Assembly: GCA_019261985.1 (NCBI GenBank)
Contig: JAFAQY010000022.1
Location: 1-41,279 of the forward strand
Reading direction: 5' to 3'
Source of the DNA: Bryobacterales bacterium
GTDB lineage: Bacteria; Acidobacteriota; Terriglobia; Bryobacterales; Bryobacteraceae
DNA length: 41,279 nt
Shown: in pieces, positions 8,750 to 17,460 of the stretch
How positions within the stretch are numbered: position 1 is the stretch's first letter
Layout: the number at the start of each line of letters is the position of its first letter
Made by a program: the position numbers and the translations under genes
Notes under the pieces: model-generated
Databases searched by the model: none
What the model was told of the DNA's origin: nothing
The model's input: the letters and a program-made list of their open reading frames with translations, nothing else

Positions 8750-10060
8750 CTACCGTTGGGTCCACTCCGCGCGCATCGCGCCCCGGTCGAGCTCCTTGCC
8801 GCGAATGTAAACCTTCGCGATTTTTCGTGTGTTCGCGATATTCTCCAGCGGATTCGCATCGAGCACAATAAAATCCGCGCTCTTGCCCGGTGCGATCGTG
8901 CCGAGTTGGTTAAGCTTCATCACCTCGGCCGAAGTCTTCGTCGCCGCGACGATCACCTGAGCAGGCGTCATCCCAGCCGTCACCATGTCCGCCATCTCTT
9001 GATGCGCGTCCCAGCCTACGGTTGTTCCGGAGTCGGTGCCAAACGCAATCTTTAGGCCCGCGGCATTTAGCTTCGAAAGATTACGTGCCTGGAGGTCGAA
9101 GAAATCGCGCGCGCGCTTGGCCGCTTCCGGCGTCCTGGCGGCCTGGGCGTCGCGAGCCTTCTTCACTTCACCGGCCGGGACCGTTTCGCTCATGAAGGCG
9201 AAATCCTCTTCACTATTGCCTTTGTCCGGAAGGTTCGGTGTCACGAAAACATTTGGATGTTGTTTCCACAACTGAATCAGTTCGTCATCCACATCACGGT
9301 CGCGAACGCCGTGCATAAAGCCGTCGATGCCGGAACGAAGCAGTTCCTTCGCATCCGCCAAATAATAAATATGCGCCGAGACGCGGAGGTTGTGCTTGTG
9401 GGCCTCATCGATCACGGCGCGATAGAGCGGCGGCGTCAGCTTTTCCACGGTTCCGTTGCGATCGTCCACCCAGATCTTGACAATGTCGACCTTTTTCGCC
9501 GCCAGCTCCTGAACCGCTTTCCGGCCATCCGCCTCGGTTGAGATACCGTACGCGACCGGCCGCCAGTAGTCGGCGCCTGGTCCGGCGTTTGGCCTGCCCA
9601 TGCCGCGGCCGGCGGTCCGAAGCAGGGCCGCGCCGGGGACGGGCTCAGCGCGAATCTGGAACGCGATGTCTCCCGGGTCTGTGCCCATATTGAATGTTGC
9701 AGCTACTCCGTAATACGCGAGGCGGCGCAGATGATCGATCAGATTCTCTTTGGTATAAGTATCTTTGCCGATTTCGCCCGTACGAATAATCGCCCAGCCA
9801 AGGTGCGTGTGCGCATCGACAATCGCCGGCATTACCGTTTTCCCGGACAGATCCACCTTCGCCGCTCCGGCGGGCGCGCGCACCTCGCCCTTCTTGCCTA
9901 CCGTGGTGATTCGGTCGTTCTGGATCAAGAACGCCGAGTTCTCAATAGCAGCCGAGCCGTCGCCGGTAATCAATCGCGCGCCCTCGAACAGCACGGCGTT
10001 TTGTGCATTTGCAGCAGGCAGTAAAGCAGCGGCGAAAACAATGAGTAAAGGCGCTTTCAT
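8750..10060 (-). CDS. Secreted metal-dependent amidohydrolase
   Basis: This is a 436-residue amidohydrolase-superfamily protein. Residues 1-19 form a Sec signal peptide ending ANAQ. Metal ligands visible are His84 and His86 (VDAHTHLGW), a likely carbamylated Lys in VDIVKIWVDD, a His in RVSAHIYY, a His in GFMHGVRD and the catalytic Asp in IAFGTDSGT. The C-terminal beta-sandwich is typical (LGTIAPGKSADFIVLDANPLENI). The overall pattern resembles imidazolonepropionase/prolidase-like periplasmic hydrolases. The substrate is unknown. It is divergent from the glutaminyl-cyclase-like gene, with 264 bp between the two starts. Confidence 0.9.
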   Translation of the reverse strand: MKAPLLIVFAAALLPAANAQNAVLFEGARLITGDGSAAIENSAFLIQNDRITTVGKKGEVRAPAGAAKVDLSGKTVMPAIVDAHTHLGWAIIRTGEIGKDTYTKENLIDHLRRLAYYGVAATFNMGTDPGDIAFQIRAEPVPGAALLRTAGRGMGRPNAGPGADYWRPVAYGISTEADGRKAVQELAAKKVDIVKIWVDDRNGTVEKLTPPLYRAVIDEAHKHNLRVSAHIYYLADAKELLRSGIDGFMHGVRDRDVDDELIQLWKQHPNVFVTPNLPDKGNSEEDFAFMSETVPAGEVKKARDAQAARTPEAAKRARDFFDLQARNLSKLNAAGLKIAFGTDSGTTVGWDAHQEMADMVTAGMTPAQVIVAATKTSAEVMKLNQLGTIAPGKSADFIVLDANPLENIANTRKIAKVYIRGKELDRGAMRAEWTQR

Positions 10061-10324
10061 ACAGATCCCCCCTCCGGGTCAGTATATAACCGGAAAGCGT
10101 TGCAACATCTATTCCAGGCGAATCCGTCCCAATCGTAAACCCGCATCCTCCGCCGCCAAAGTCGGCAAGCAAGCCCGCGCCTAATTGCAGAAGCTGGCAT
10201 GCATAACCGCCAAACTCAAACCGGAAAAACCCGGGTGGGATTTTACCAAACGCACCCACCAACGAACAAACCATCTAATGTGAATCTATTAATCGGAGGC
10301 GGCGCTAAGCTTAAACTAAAGATC

Positions 10325-11185
10325 ATGCTCCGCGCGCAAGCCCTGCTCCTCCCCGCGTGCGCCACCGTCCTGTGCGCCGCCAATTTCTCCGGGGCGGCCG
10401 CCTTCGATTACGCCAAGGCCGCCGTCGGTTTCGGCCCGCGGCCTGCCGGCTCCGAGCCGGACAAAAAACTCCAAGCCTACATCGCCGAGCATTCGCGCGT
10501 TCCCGGCGCTCAGGTGACCGAGGATTCATTCATCGCAAAGACTCCTCGCGGTGACGTGCCGATGAAAAACATCATCGTCAAATTCCCGGGCTCCAGCGGC
10601 CGCGCGATCGCGATCACCGGCCATTTCGACACGAAATACTTCCCTGGACGCCATTTCGTAGGCGCGAATGACGGAGGCTCCTCCACCGGCCTGCTCATCG
10701 AGCTCGCTCACGTCCTCGCGGGAGAAAAGCGAACCGATGACGTATACGTCGTTTTTTTCGATGGCGAAGAGGCCTTCGGCGAATGGACTGGTACCGACAG
10801 CGTCTATGGCAGCCGCCACTTGGCCGAGAAGTGGCGCATGGACGGCACTCTTCGCAAGCTCAAGGCCCTGATAAATGTCGACATGATCGGCGATAAGAGC
10901 CTGAACATTCTTCAAGACACGAACTCCGACCCGAACCTTCGCCGCCTGGTCTGGAAAGCGGCCGCCGACCTCGGCTACCAAGCCTATTTCACGAATCAAT
11001 CCGAGCCGATGGACGATGACCACATGCCCTTCGCCCGCCTAGGCGTGCCGGTCCTCGACATCATCGATTTCGATTACCCGCCCTGGCACAAGGACGACGA
11101 CACGCTCGACAAGATCGGCCCGCGGAGTCTGGAGATCGCCGGCACGGTAGTGGTCGAAGCCATCCACCGCCTTGAGCGCCAGTGA
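10325..11185 (+). CDS. Glutaminyl-cyclase-like secreted M28 family enzyme
   Basis: The chosen start at 10325 gives 286 residues with a signal peptide (MLRAQALLLPACATVLCAA). An earlier in-frame ATG would remove the signal from the N-terminus. The Zn ligands and flanks match glutaminyl-peptide cyclotransferases closely: GHFDTKYF...FVGANDGG (His100, Asp116), VVFFDGEEAFGEW (Glu148/149), DSVYGSRHLA, and a C-terminal GVPVLDIIDFDYPPWHK with His255. Such enzymes form N-terminal pyroglutamate on exported proteins. A general aminopeptidase is the alternative. Its stop overlaps the GTG start of the following membrane-protein gene. Confidence 0.85.
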   Translation: MLRAQALLLPACATVLCAANFSGAAAFDYAKAAVGFGPRPAGSEPDKKLQAYIAEHSRVPGAQVTEDSFIAKTPRGDVPMKNIIVKFPGSSGRAIAITGHFDTKYFPGRHFVGANDGGSSTGLLIELAHVLAGEKRTDDVYVVFFDGEEAFGEWTGTDSVYGSRHLAEKWRMDGTLRKLKALINVDMIGDKSLNILQDTNSDPNLRRLVWKAAADLGYQAYFTNQSEPMDDDHMPFARLGVPVLDIIDFDYPPWHKDDDTLDKIGPRSLEIAGTVVVEAIHRLERQ

Positions 11186-12591
11186 AATCGCAAGATCGCC
11201 TGGCGATCGTTGCGTTCGCCCTCGCCCGCACTGGCTTCTGCGCCTACCGCGCCGCGACGCAATCCCTGACTCACGACGAGGCGTTCTCCTACAACAACTA
11301 CATCGGCGGCGGGTGGAACCGAATCTACCCTTTCGCGTATGACGCGAATCACCACGTCCTCTATTCAATCCTGGCGAAACTCTCCGTCCACGTTTTCCGC
11401 ACCTCCGAGTTCACCGTCCGCCTTCCCAGCGTGGTCGCCGGGTTTTTCTTGGTTGCCGGAATCTATTACGTCCTCGTCGACGCCGTCTCCTCACGCGCCG
11501 TGCGCTGGACCACGCTCATCGCGCTAAGCCTTCATCCGCTACTTCTCGATTTTTCCGTCGCCGCGCGTGGATACGGACTCTCGCTCGCTCTGCTCGTATG
11601 GGCCATCCATGCTTTCCTTCGCAACCACGACCTTCTCGCCGGCATTCTCCTGGGACTCAGCATCTCGGCCAACGTGACGGTGGTTGTCCCGGCCGCCGGA
11701 CTGGTTCTCTGTCCCTTCTTGCTTCGCAGTGGCGATTCCGAAAAGCGCATCCAGAGCTGCTTGACGATCGCTTTCGCGGCAACGGGCGTCGCCCTCGCGA
11801 TCTGTTACGAGCCAATGAGGAAAGTCTCCGCTAATAATTTTTACGTCGGAACTCCGGGTTTACTCGACTCGGTGCTCAATCTCGTTTATTCTTCGTTTCG
11901 GTCTTCGCTTACGCGCGCGGGCTTGTTCGGCACGCCGCAAGCCGCGTCCTATGTTCAGCGCTTTTTGCTTCCGGTAATCGCGATTTTCGTGTGGGGCAGG
12001 CTGCTAGCCTACGGCCGGTTGGCACCCCGTCTGGCGCCGCTGGTCATGCTCTCAACGTCAATCCTCGGACTTCTCGCCGGCCATTACGCGATCGGACTGA
12101 ACTACCCCATCGACAGGCTCGGCATGTATCTGGTTCTTTTGTTCGGGATTTCTTGGGCGATCGCTGTTTCCGCCGGCAAAAGCGCGCTCGTCCGCTGGGC
12201 CAATGCGGCCCTCGCCGCGCTGCTCATAGTGCAGTTCGCCACGCAGCTCCACACGCGCTATTTCCTTCTGTGGAAATCCGATGTCGCCCTCAAGCAGATC
12301 GCGCGCCTTCTTGTGGATGAAACCAGCAAGCCTGCCGATAAACCCCCTCCTAATTCCGTAAACGTAAGCGCCACCTGGTATCTTCAGCCGACACTCGAGT
12401 TCTATCGCACCTACTACCGCATCGCCGCGCTTCAGCCGGTGAAGCGAACCGAGCCCACGCCTCTTGAAGGATTCGATTTCTACGTGCTGGATACCGCGGG
12501 CGATAAAACAATTGCGCCGGATGCCGTGCAACGCCTGATACCGCTATACAAAGACCCGGTTTCCGAAGTCCTGCTGGCCAAAGCCCGATGA
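11182..12591 (+). CDS. Polytopic GT-C-like membrane glycosyltransferase (family uncertain)
   Basis: This 469-residue protein has about ten or more hydrophobic helices. After the first helix comes an acidic loop, SLTHDEAFSYNN (Asp32-Glu33), in the position of the catalytic acidic motif of GT-C enzymes such as ArnT/PMT. The C-terminal 100 residues are soluble and probably periplasmic (VNVSATWYLQPTLEFYRTYY). It begins with GTG at 11182 inside the stop of the preceding gene (GTGA overlap) and ends in an ATGA overlap with the next gene, so the three genes are one coupled unit. A lipid-linked sugar donor is expected. The acceptor is unknown. Confidence 0.75.
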   Translation: MKSQDRLAIVAFALARTGFCAYRAATQSLTHDEAFSYNNYIGGGWNRIYPFAYDANHHVLYSILAKLSVHVFRTSEFTVRLPSVVAGFFLVAGIYYVLVDAVSSRAVRWTTLIALSLHPLLLDFSVAARGYGLSLALLVWAIHAFLRNHDLLAGILLGLSISANVTVVVPAAGLVLCPFLLRSGDSEKRIQSCLTIAFAATGVALAICYEPMRKVSANNFYVGTPGLLDSVLNLVYSSFRSSLTRAGLFGTPQAASYVQRFLLPVIAIFVWGRLLAYGRLAPRLAPLVMLSTSILGLLAGHYAIGLNYPIDRLGMYLVLLFGISWAIAVSAGKSALVRWANAALAALLIVQFATQLHTRYFLLWKSDVALKQIARLLVDETSKPADKPPPNSVNVSATWYLQPTLEFYRTYYRIAALQPVKRTEPTPLEGFDFYVLDTAGDKTIAPDAVQRLIPLYKDPVSEVLLAKAR

Positions 12592-14435
12592 GGAAACGAA
12601 ACGACATTCTCTTCTGGGGATGTTTGTCCGGCGGCGTCCTGGCCTCTCGCCTCTGCCACACAAATGTGCTCTGGTCTGACGAGGACTATCATCTCGCCGC
12701 CGCTATTCAGGCTCTGCATGGCAAACTGCCGTATCGCGATTTCTGGTACGACAAGCCGCCCCTCAATCTGGCGTTCTATCTATTGTTCGGCGCCAGGACC
12801 GGCCTGCTTTTACGTATCGCCGATGCCGCCTTCGTATGCCTGTGCTGCGTGATCGCATATCGCTTTGCCGCCGGTCTCTGGTCAAAGCGCGAAGGTTATA
12901 TCGCCGCTGCCCTGCTAGCTTTTTTCCTGATCTTTTCTTTAATTCCCGGCGTCCTGCCTCTCGAACCCGACACGCTCATGCTTGCTCCCCACCTCGCGGC
13001 CGTCTATCTCGCATGGCGGCGTAAACCTGTCCTCGCGGGCATCGCGGCCGGGATCGCATTCCAGCTAAACGTCAAAGGAATTTTCATACTTGCGTTCGCC
13101 GCCTTATTCGGCGGCTGGCTCGACCTATTTACCGGCTTCTTGATTCCCAACGCAATCGTACTCGGGTGGCTAACGGTTACGAAGATCTTCCCCGACTATT
13201 GGGCGCAAGTCTGGCGATGGGGATGGCTCTACGCAAACAGTTCCCCGGCGAAGGCAGGCGTCCTAAGCTTAGTTGGCTGGTTCGGCTTCCACGCCGCTCT
13301 TCTGATCGCCGCGATCTGTTTTTGGAGCCGCGAACGCTCCCGCACGCTGGCATGGTTCGCGCTGGCGCTAGTCTTCACACTAGTCGATTTGCGCCCCGCC
13401 CCGCGCTATTTCAACTTGCTCCTTCCCCCGCTGCTCATCGCGGCCGCCGGTGGAGCAGGCTTTAGCCTGCAATCGGGGCTTCAGCCCCGGCGAATTGTGC
13501 CCGCCCTTGTAATCCTCACCCTCCTCATCCCGCTCATCCGTTTCATCCCCGCCTATGTCCACCCCCTCGCCCACGCCGACACCGCCATGGACCGCGAAAG
13601 CCGTCAAGCCGCCGGGATCGTCAGCGCCGCGGCAAAGCCGGTCGACACGATCTTCATCTGGGGCTACCGTCCCGATATCGTCGCCTATACGCGCCTACCC
13701 GTCGCCGGCCAGATGTGGGATTCGCAGCCGCTAACAGGAGTCCCCGCCGACCGCCATCTGTCGGAAAATCGCCCCGTCGATATAGCCTGGGCCGCGCGAA
13801 ACCGCGGGCTCGCGCCGGCTTACGCCACATTCATCGTCGACGGTCTCAGCCAATACAACCCGCGGCTCGACATTCACCTCTATCCGGAGCTCGCGCAATG
13901 GCTCACGCATTATTGCGAGATCGGGCGCGCGGGCGGCATCGTCGTCTACCGCTTCTGCCACCCCTACCGGGTGCGCCTAATCGCTGTTCTCGGCGGCGTG
14001 TTCTCTCACAAATTGCAGGATGTCGAAATGCTTGATCTCGCGCCCCGGGAAAAAACTGTTCACCGCGGCCTGAACGTCCTCGAAGACCTGGAAAATCGTG
14101 TGCAGCTTGGTCAGCAGCAGCAACTCCACATTCCTCTTATTGGGATTCACCAACTTCAGAGCGCCGTGCTGCTTCTTGAGCGACGTAAAGCAGATCACGA
14201 GCGTGCCCAAGCCGGTGGAATCGACGTACTCCACATGCGTCAGATCAAGGATGATGTTGAAGTGCCCTGCCGCTGCAGCCTCATTGATTTTTTGGCGGAT
14301 GCTACTGGATTCTCCAACGGTCAGCCGGCCCTTGAGAGCCAAAACGACAATGCCCTCGCGTTCGCTCTCCTGAATTTCGAGACTCATTCAATGAGTGTAG
14401 CCTCTCTGCACATCACTCATACTTCAACGCGATGA
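12588..14435 (+). CDS. Polytopic GT-C-like glycosyltransferase with long antisense 3' extension
   Basis: The open frame encodes 615 residues. Residues 1 to about 460 look like a genuine membrane glycosyltransferase: a first helix, an acidic loop VLWSDEDYHLAA (Asp31-Glu32-Asp33), KLPYRDFWYDKPPLN as in PMT_2-type proteins, many helices, and a periplasmic tail ending AGGIVVYRFC. From about 13977 the frame runs across the complementary strand of the STAS gene and past its start to a stop at 14435. That part is hydrophilic, has no family resemblance, and is probably not selected. The original stop may have been lost by a small indel, since CTAATC lies nearby out of frame. Paired palindromes at 13455-13489 lie inside the coding region. 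Confidence 0.75.
   Translation: MRKRNDILFWGCLSGGVLASRLCHTNVLWSDEDYHLAAAIQALHGKLPYRDFWYDKPPLNLAFYLLFGARTGLLLRIADAAFVCLCCVIAYRFAAGLWSKREGYIAAALLAFFLIFSLIPGVLPLEPDTLMLAPHLAAVYLAWRRKPVLAGIAAGIAFQLNVKGIFILAFAALFGGWLDLFTGFLIPNAIVLGWLTVTKIFPDYWAQVWRWGWLYANSSPAKAGVLSLVGWFGFHAALLIAAICFWSRERSRTLAWFALALVFTLVDLRPAPRYFNLLLPPLLIAAAGGAGFSLQSGLQPRRIVPALVILTLLIPLIRFIPAYVHPLAHADTAMDRESRQAAGIVSAAAKPVDTIFIWGYRPDIVAYTRLPVAGQMWDSQPLTGVPADRHLSENRPVDIAWAARNRGLAPAYATFIVDGLSQYNPRLDIHLYPELAQWLTHYCEIGRAGGIVVYRFCHPYRVRLIAVLGGVFSHKLQDVEMLDLAPREKTVHRGLNVLEDLENRVQLGQQQQLHIPLIGIHQLQSAVLLLERRKADHERAQAGGIDVLHMRQIKDDVEVPCRCSLIDFLADATGFSNGQPALESQNDNALAFALLNFETHSMSVASLHITHTSTR
13455..13489. repeat. Two palindromes inside the glycosyltransferase gene
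   Basis: GCAGGCTTTAGCCTGC (13455-13470) and CGGGGCTTCAGCCCCG (13474-13489) are perfect inverted repeats three bases apart. They encode the non-membrane loop GFSLQSGLQPRR. The layout of two adjacent hairpins is like that of the intergenic GTGGGGC repeats. Confidence 0.6.
13977..14387 (-). CDS. STAS-domain anti-sigma-factor antagonist (RsbV/SpoIIAA-like)
   Basis: This 136-residue protein has one STAS domain (about 1-105). The phosphorylatable serine is Ser57 in VEYVDSTGLGTLV, with the typical Asp56 before it. Such proteins switch partners: unphosphorylated they bind an anti-sigma kinase, and a PP2C phosphatase reactivates them. About 30 extra C-terminal residues (FFPGREIKHFDILQFVREHA) follow the domain. 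It lies 25 bp after the stop of the ADOP permease on the same strand, so it is probably the third gene of a padR-permease-STAS transcript. No kinase or sigma factor is next to it. A perfect palindrome overlaps the start codon. Confidence 0.92.
   Translation of the reverse strand: MSLEIQESEREGIVVLALKGRLTVGESSSIRQKINEAAAAGHFNIILDLTHVEYVDSTGLGTLVICFTSLKKQHGALKLVNPNKRNVELLLLTKLHTIFQVFEDVQAAVNSFFPGREIKHFDILQFVREHAAENSD
14383..14397. promoter_or_regulatory. Perfect palindrome at the start of the STAS gene
   Basis: ACTCATTCAATGAGT is a 7-bp inverted repeat around one base and covers the STAS start codon. It could be an operator or a small hairpin hiding the start. No further support is seen. Confidence 0.3.
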
Positions 14436-17109
14436 GCGCGTCTGCCCCGGCGGCCCGCAGCGCTGGCGGAAGCGCGGCCGCGAGGGCTACCAACAGGATG
14501 CAACCAACAGGAGCGGCAACACTCGAAAAATCAGTCGGCGTGACGGCGTACAACTGCGAGCTAAGGTACCGCCCGAATGCCAGACCACTCGCGAGGCCGG
14601 CGCCGATGCCGGCAAAGACGAACGCCGCCGTATCGGATAAAATCTCGCGTACAACCCACTCGCGGCTTGCGCCTAACGCGATCCGGATGCCGATTTCACG
14701 GGTGCGGCGGAGAGTTGCATAATTGATCACTCCGTATAGTCCAACCGCCGACAGCAGCAACGCAAGAACCGAAAAAAATCCGGCCAGGATGGCGAGCAGA
14801 CGCTCGCGCAGCAACGTGCTATCGATTTGGTCCTGGAGCAGAATGCTGCTTCGAACCGAAATGTCGGGCGCGGCGACGGCAATCCGCTTACGGAGATCCG
14901 GAATCAGCGGAGCGGGCGCGGCAGCGGTCCGGACGCTCAAGGTCGCCAGGCCGATCTGCTCGAGCGGCGTGTAGATGGACGGCTCTACCGGCTCGCGCAG
15001 GTTGTTCCAACGGGCGTTTCCCACCACGCCCACGATCTGCTCGCGAATCGGATCGGGATCGTCGCCGATTTTTTCGAACCGCCTTCCAATCGGGTCCCGG
15101 CCGGGAAAGAACGTATCCGCGAATGCTTGATTCACGATCACGGAACTGGACCCGGCAGCGATCTCTTCGGGGAGGAAGTCGCGGCCGGCAATCCAGCGGA
15201 TCCGCATCGTCTTGAAGAAACCCGTGGCTATGGGCACCTCGCGCGGGCGGATGGTTTCGGCGGGTCGGCCCGGCAGGCGAATTACCGGCATCTGGATAAA
15301 TACGATGTCGCCTCCCATCGGCCGCTGCTGCGAAATGCTGGCTGATTGTACACCCGGAAGCGCCCGTATGTACGCGAGCAGATCGGAATCCGACTTTGGA
15401 GCCGGGCTCACGGGCTCGCTGGGGGCGATTTCAAATAGGGCAACATTTCCGGGGTCGAAGCCAAGATCGACCGTGGTGAGCCTGCGAAAGGAGATGAGGA
15501 GCAGGCCCGACAGGAATAGCACCGCAACGCTAAACCCGACTTCGGTGGCGAGCATCCACCGGAGTGGTCCGACGCGGCTTGAATGCTGCAATCCGGCCGC
15601 TTTGAACCCCGTAGCGGGTGAAGCAGCCGAGGCTCGCAACGCGGGGACGATCCCGAACAGCATTCCGGCGAGGAGGCTCAGCCCCGCGGCAAATGCGAGC
15701 GTCGCCGCGCGCGGCTCCACATCAAGCCAGGCCGGGAACTCGGGTGAGCCCAGGCGCGCAACCATAGCAGGCGCGGCAAACGCGGCGAATCCAACAGAAA
15801 GGACGCACGCAGCCACGGCCACTTGCGCGCTTTCAATCAGCATTTGCCGGATGAGCCGAAGCCGGCCCGCGCCGAGCGACACACGAAGAGCCATCTCAGC
15901 ATCGCGGGCCGAGGCTCGCGCCAGCGTCAGCGTTGCGACGTTCGAGCATGCCAACAGCAGCAGCAGCGCGCAGATCAAAACAAGAATCCAAAGGGGACGG
16001 CGGAATTGAATACGAAATAAAGAATCGGCCCCGCTGGAGGCATCGCGAATCAGCAGCGGCGCGTTCACGAGTTGTTCGATCTGAGTTCCGCGAAGGCTCC
16101 GGGGCGGGTTGATACGAACACGCTCGCGAAGGAAGTTGGTGAGCGTTGCGGCGAGGCGATCGCGCAATTGGGCGCGATTGACTTCGCGACGCACGCGACC
16201 CCACACGCGGAGGCCGCCGTCATCCGGATCGGTGGTGCGAAGGTCGGCCACGGCGGAAAGCGGAAGCCAGGCATCCACCAGGTATCCAGGTTCGACGCCA
16301 AAAAATGAAGGCGCGGCAACACCGACAATTTCATAGGACTGACCTGCGAATCGTAAACGCTCTCCGAGCGCAGCCTGGCTGCCGCCGAAGTGGCGTCTCC
16401 AAAAACCGTAGCTGATGACCGCGACTCGGCCGGGATTGGCCGCCGAGTCGTCTTCCGCCTGGATGAGCCGGCCTCTCGCCGGCCTAACGCCGAGAACGCG
16501 AAAGCCTTCGCCGGAAATGGCTTCGACGCGAAGGTTCTCGGCGAATCCGCCTGCATCGTCAAACAGCGATAGCCGCAAGCCCGGCGTAATCGCAAAAAGT
16601 TCCGCCCGCCCCGCGCCCGCATCCCGGAGCAGCCGGTATTGCGGATAGCTGAAGGAAGCCGAGAAGTGCGGTTGGTTGTCAGGGCTGGAGAATCCCGGCT
16701 GCAGCCGGGCCAGATCGATGAGTTCGCTAGGGGCGGCAACCGGCAATGGGCGGAAGATGAGCGCATCAATAAGCTCGAAAGTAGCCGTGCAGGCGCCGAT
16801 CGCAAGAGCAAGGGAGATAATTGCGGCGAGGCTCGATTTCCGGTATTTCGCGAGCATTCGCAAGCCGAAGCGGAAGTCCTGCAGAAGAGATTCGATCCAG
16901 ACGGCGGATTTTACGTCCCGGCTGGATTCGCGTATCCGCAGAGAATTACCGAGCTGCCGGCGGGCGAGGCGTTCGGCCTCGGCGCGAGGAACTCCTTCGC
17001 GGATCAGGTCCGCGCCGCGCTGATCGGCGTGAAACTGGAGTTCCTCGGCAAGATCAGCGGCGGCCCGGCCGGGCCGCAGCGCGTTGGCGATCCGTGAGAA
17101 CCACGACAT
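14413..17109 (-). CDS. ADOP-type MacB-like ABC permease
   Basis: This protein has 898 residues from the ATG at 17109, which has GGAGG 12 nt upstream inside the end of the padR gene. The opening MSWFSRIANALRPGRAAADL and EELQFHADQR is the N-terminal leader domain of acidobacterial duplicated orphan permeases. Then come a first membrane helix (SSLAAIISLALAIGACTATF), a MacB-type periplasmic core, three FtsX helices with LACSNVATLTLARASARDAE and MALRVSLGAGRLRLIRQ, a second periplasmic core, and a second FtsX block (REIGIRIALGASREWVVREI). There is no ATPase gene beside it, as is usual for this family. Transport or signalling substrates are unknown. It is co-transcribed with padR and probably with the STAS gene. 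Confidence 0.92.
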   Translation of the reverse strand: MSWFSRIANALRPGRAAADLAEELQFHADQRGADLIREGVPRAEAERLARRQLGNSLRIRESSRDVKSAVWIESLLQDFRFGLRMLAKYRKSSLAAIISLALAIGACTATFELIDALIFRPLPVAAPSELIDLARLQPGFSSPDNQPHFSASFSYPQYRLLRDAGAGRAELFAITPGLRLSLFDDAGGFAENLRVEAISGEGFRVLGVRPARGRLIQAEDDSAANPGRVAVISYGFWRRHFGGSQAALGERLRFAGQSYEIVGVAAPSFFGVEPGYLVDAWLPLSAVADLRTTDPDDGGLRVWGRVRREVNRAQLRDRLAATLTNFLRERVRINPPRSLRGTQIEQLVNAPLLIRDASSGADSLFRIQFRRPLWILVLICALLLLLACSNVATLTLARASARDAEMALRVSLGAGRLRLIRQMLIESAQVAVAACVLSVGFAAFAAPAMVARLGSPEFPAWLDVEPRAATLAFAAGLSLLAGMLFGIVPALRASAASPATGFKAAGLQHSSRVGPLRWMLATEVGFSVAVLFLSGLLLISFRRLTTVDLGFDPGNVALFEIAPSEPVSPAPKSDSDLLAYIRALPGVQSASISQQRPMGGDIVFIQMPVIRLPGRPAETIRPREVPIATGFFKTMRIRWIAGRDFLPEEIAAGSSSVIVNQAFADTFFPGRDPIGRRFEKIGDDPDPIREQIVGVVGNARWNNLREPVEPSIYTPLEQIGLATLSVRTAAAPAPLIPDLRKRIAVAAPDISVRSSILLQDQIDSTLLRERLLAILAGFFSVLALLLSAVGLYGVINYATLRRTREIGIRIALGASREWVVREILSDTAAFVFAGIGAGLASGLAFGRYLSSQLYAVTPTDFSSVAAPVGCILLVALAAALPPALRAAGADALIALKYE

Positions 17110-17116
17110 AAGTAGC

Positions 17117-17443
17117 TCAAGCCTCCCGCAGAACCTGTCCGATGGCGGCAGCAACGGAGGTCCACCGGCTTTCCTCCTCTTGCAGTTGTTTCCGTCCGGC
17201 GCGCGTAATCTCGTACATGCGAGCGCGGCGTTTATTTTCCGTTGTGGTCCATTTCGCCCGGACAAGGCCGGCTTCTTCCAACCGATGTAGAGCGGGGTAG
17301 AGCGAGCCCTCCTCCACGCGAAGCAGATCGGAAATGGCCTCGATTTGGGCGGTGATGCCGTAACCGTGGAGCGGCCCGCGGCGGTCGAGAATCTTAAGGA
17401 CCAGCAGTGGGAGGGAGCCTTGCAACGCGTCCGGTTTAGACAT
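17117..17443 (-). CDS. PadR-family transcriptional regulator
   Basis: This 108-residue winged-helix protein shows the PadR signature: GSLPLLVLKILDRRGPLHGYGI, then LLRVEEGSLYPALHRLEEAGLV and the wing KRRARMYEITRAGRKQL. It lacks the C-terminal Vir-AphA4 domain, as in the short PadR group 2. It ends 7 bp before the ADOP permease start, and regulators of this kind usually sit upstream of such permeases and control them. A near-palindrome just upstream of its own start may be the operator. Confidence 0.93.
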   Translation of the reverse strand: MSKPDALQGSLPLLVLKILDRRGPLHGYGITAQIEAISDLLRVEEGSLYPALHRLEEAGLVRAKWTTTENKRRARMYEITRAGRKQLQEEESRWTSVAAAIGQVLREA

Positions 17444-17446
17444 ACA

Positions 17447-17460
17447 TAGTTAGCTCAGTA
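17447..17460. promoter_or_regulatory. Candidate PadR operator
   Basis: TAGTTAGCTCAGTA is palindromic around AGCT except at two pairs and lies 3 bp upstream of the padR start codon. CATAC at 17441 and GTATG at 17471 add a wider inverted repeat. The position fits autorepression of the padR-permease transcript. Confidence 0.35.

Noticed and set aside
10199-10324. Upstream ATG for the glutaminyl-cyclase-like gene
   Set aside because: It would place 42 unlikely residues before a good signal peptide, so the ATG at 10325 fits better.
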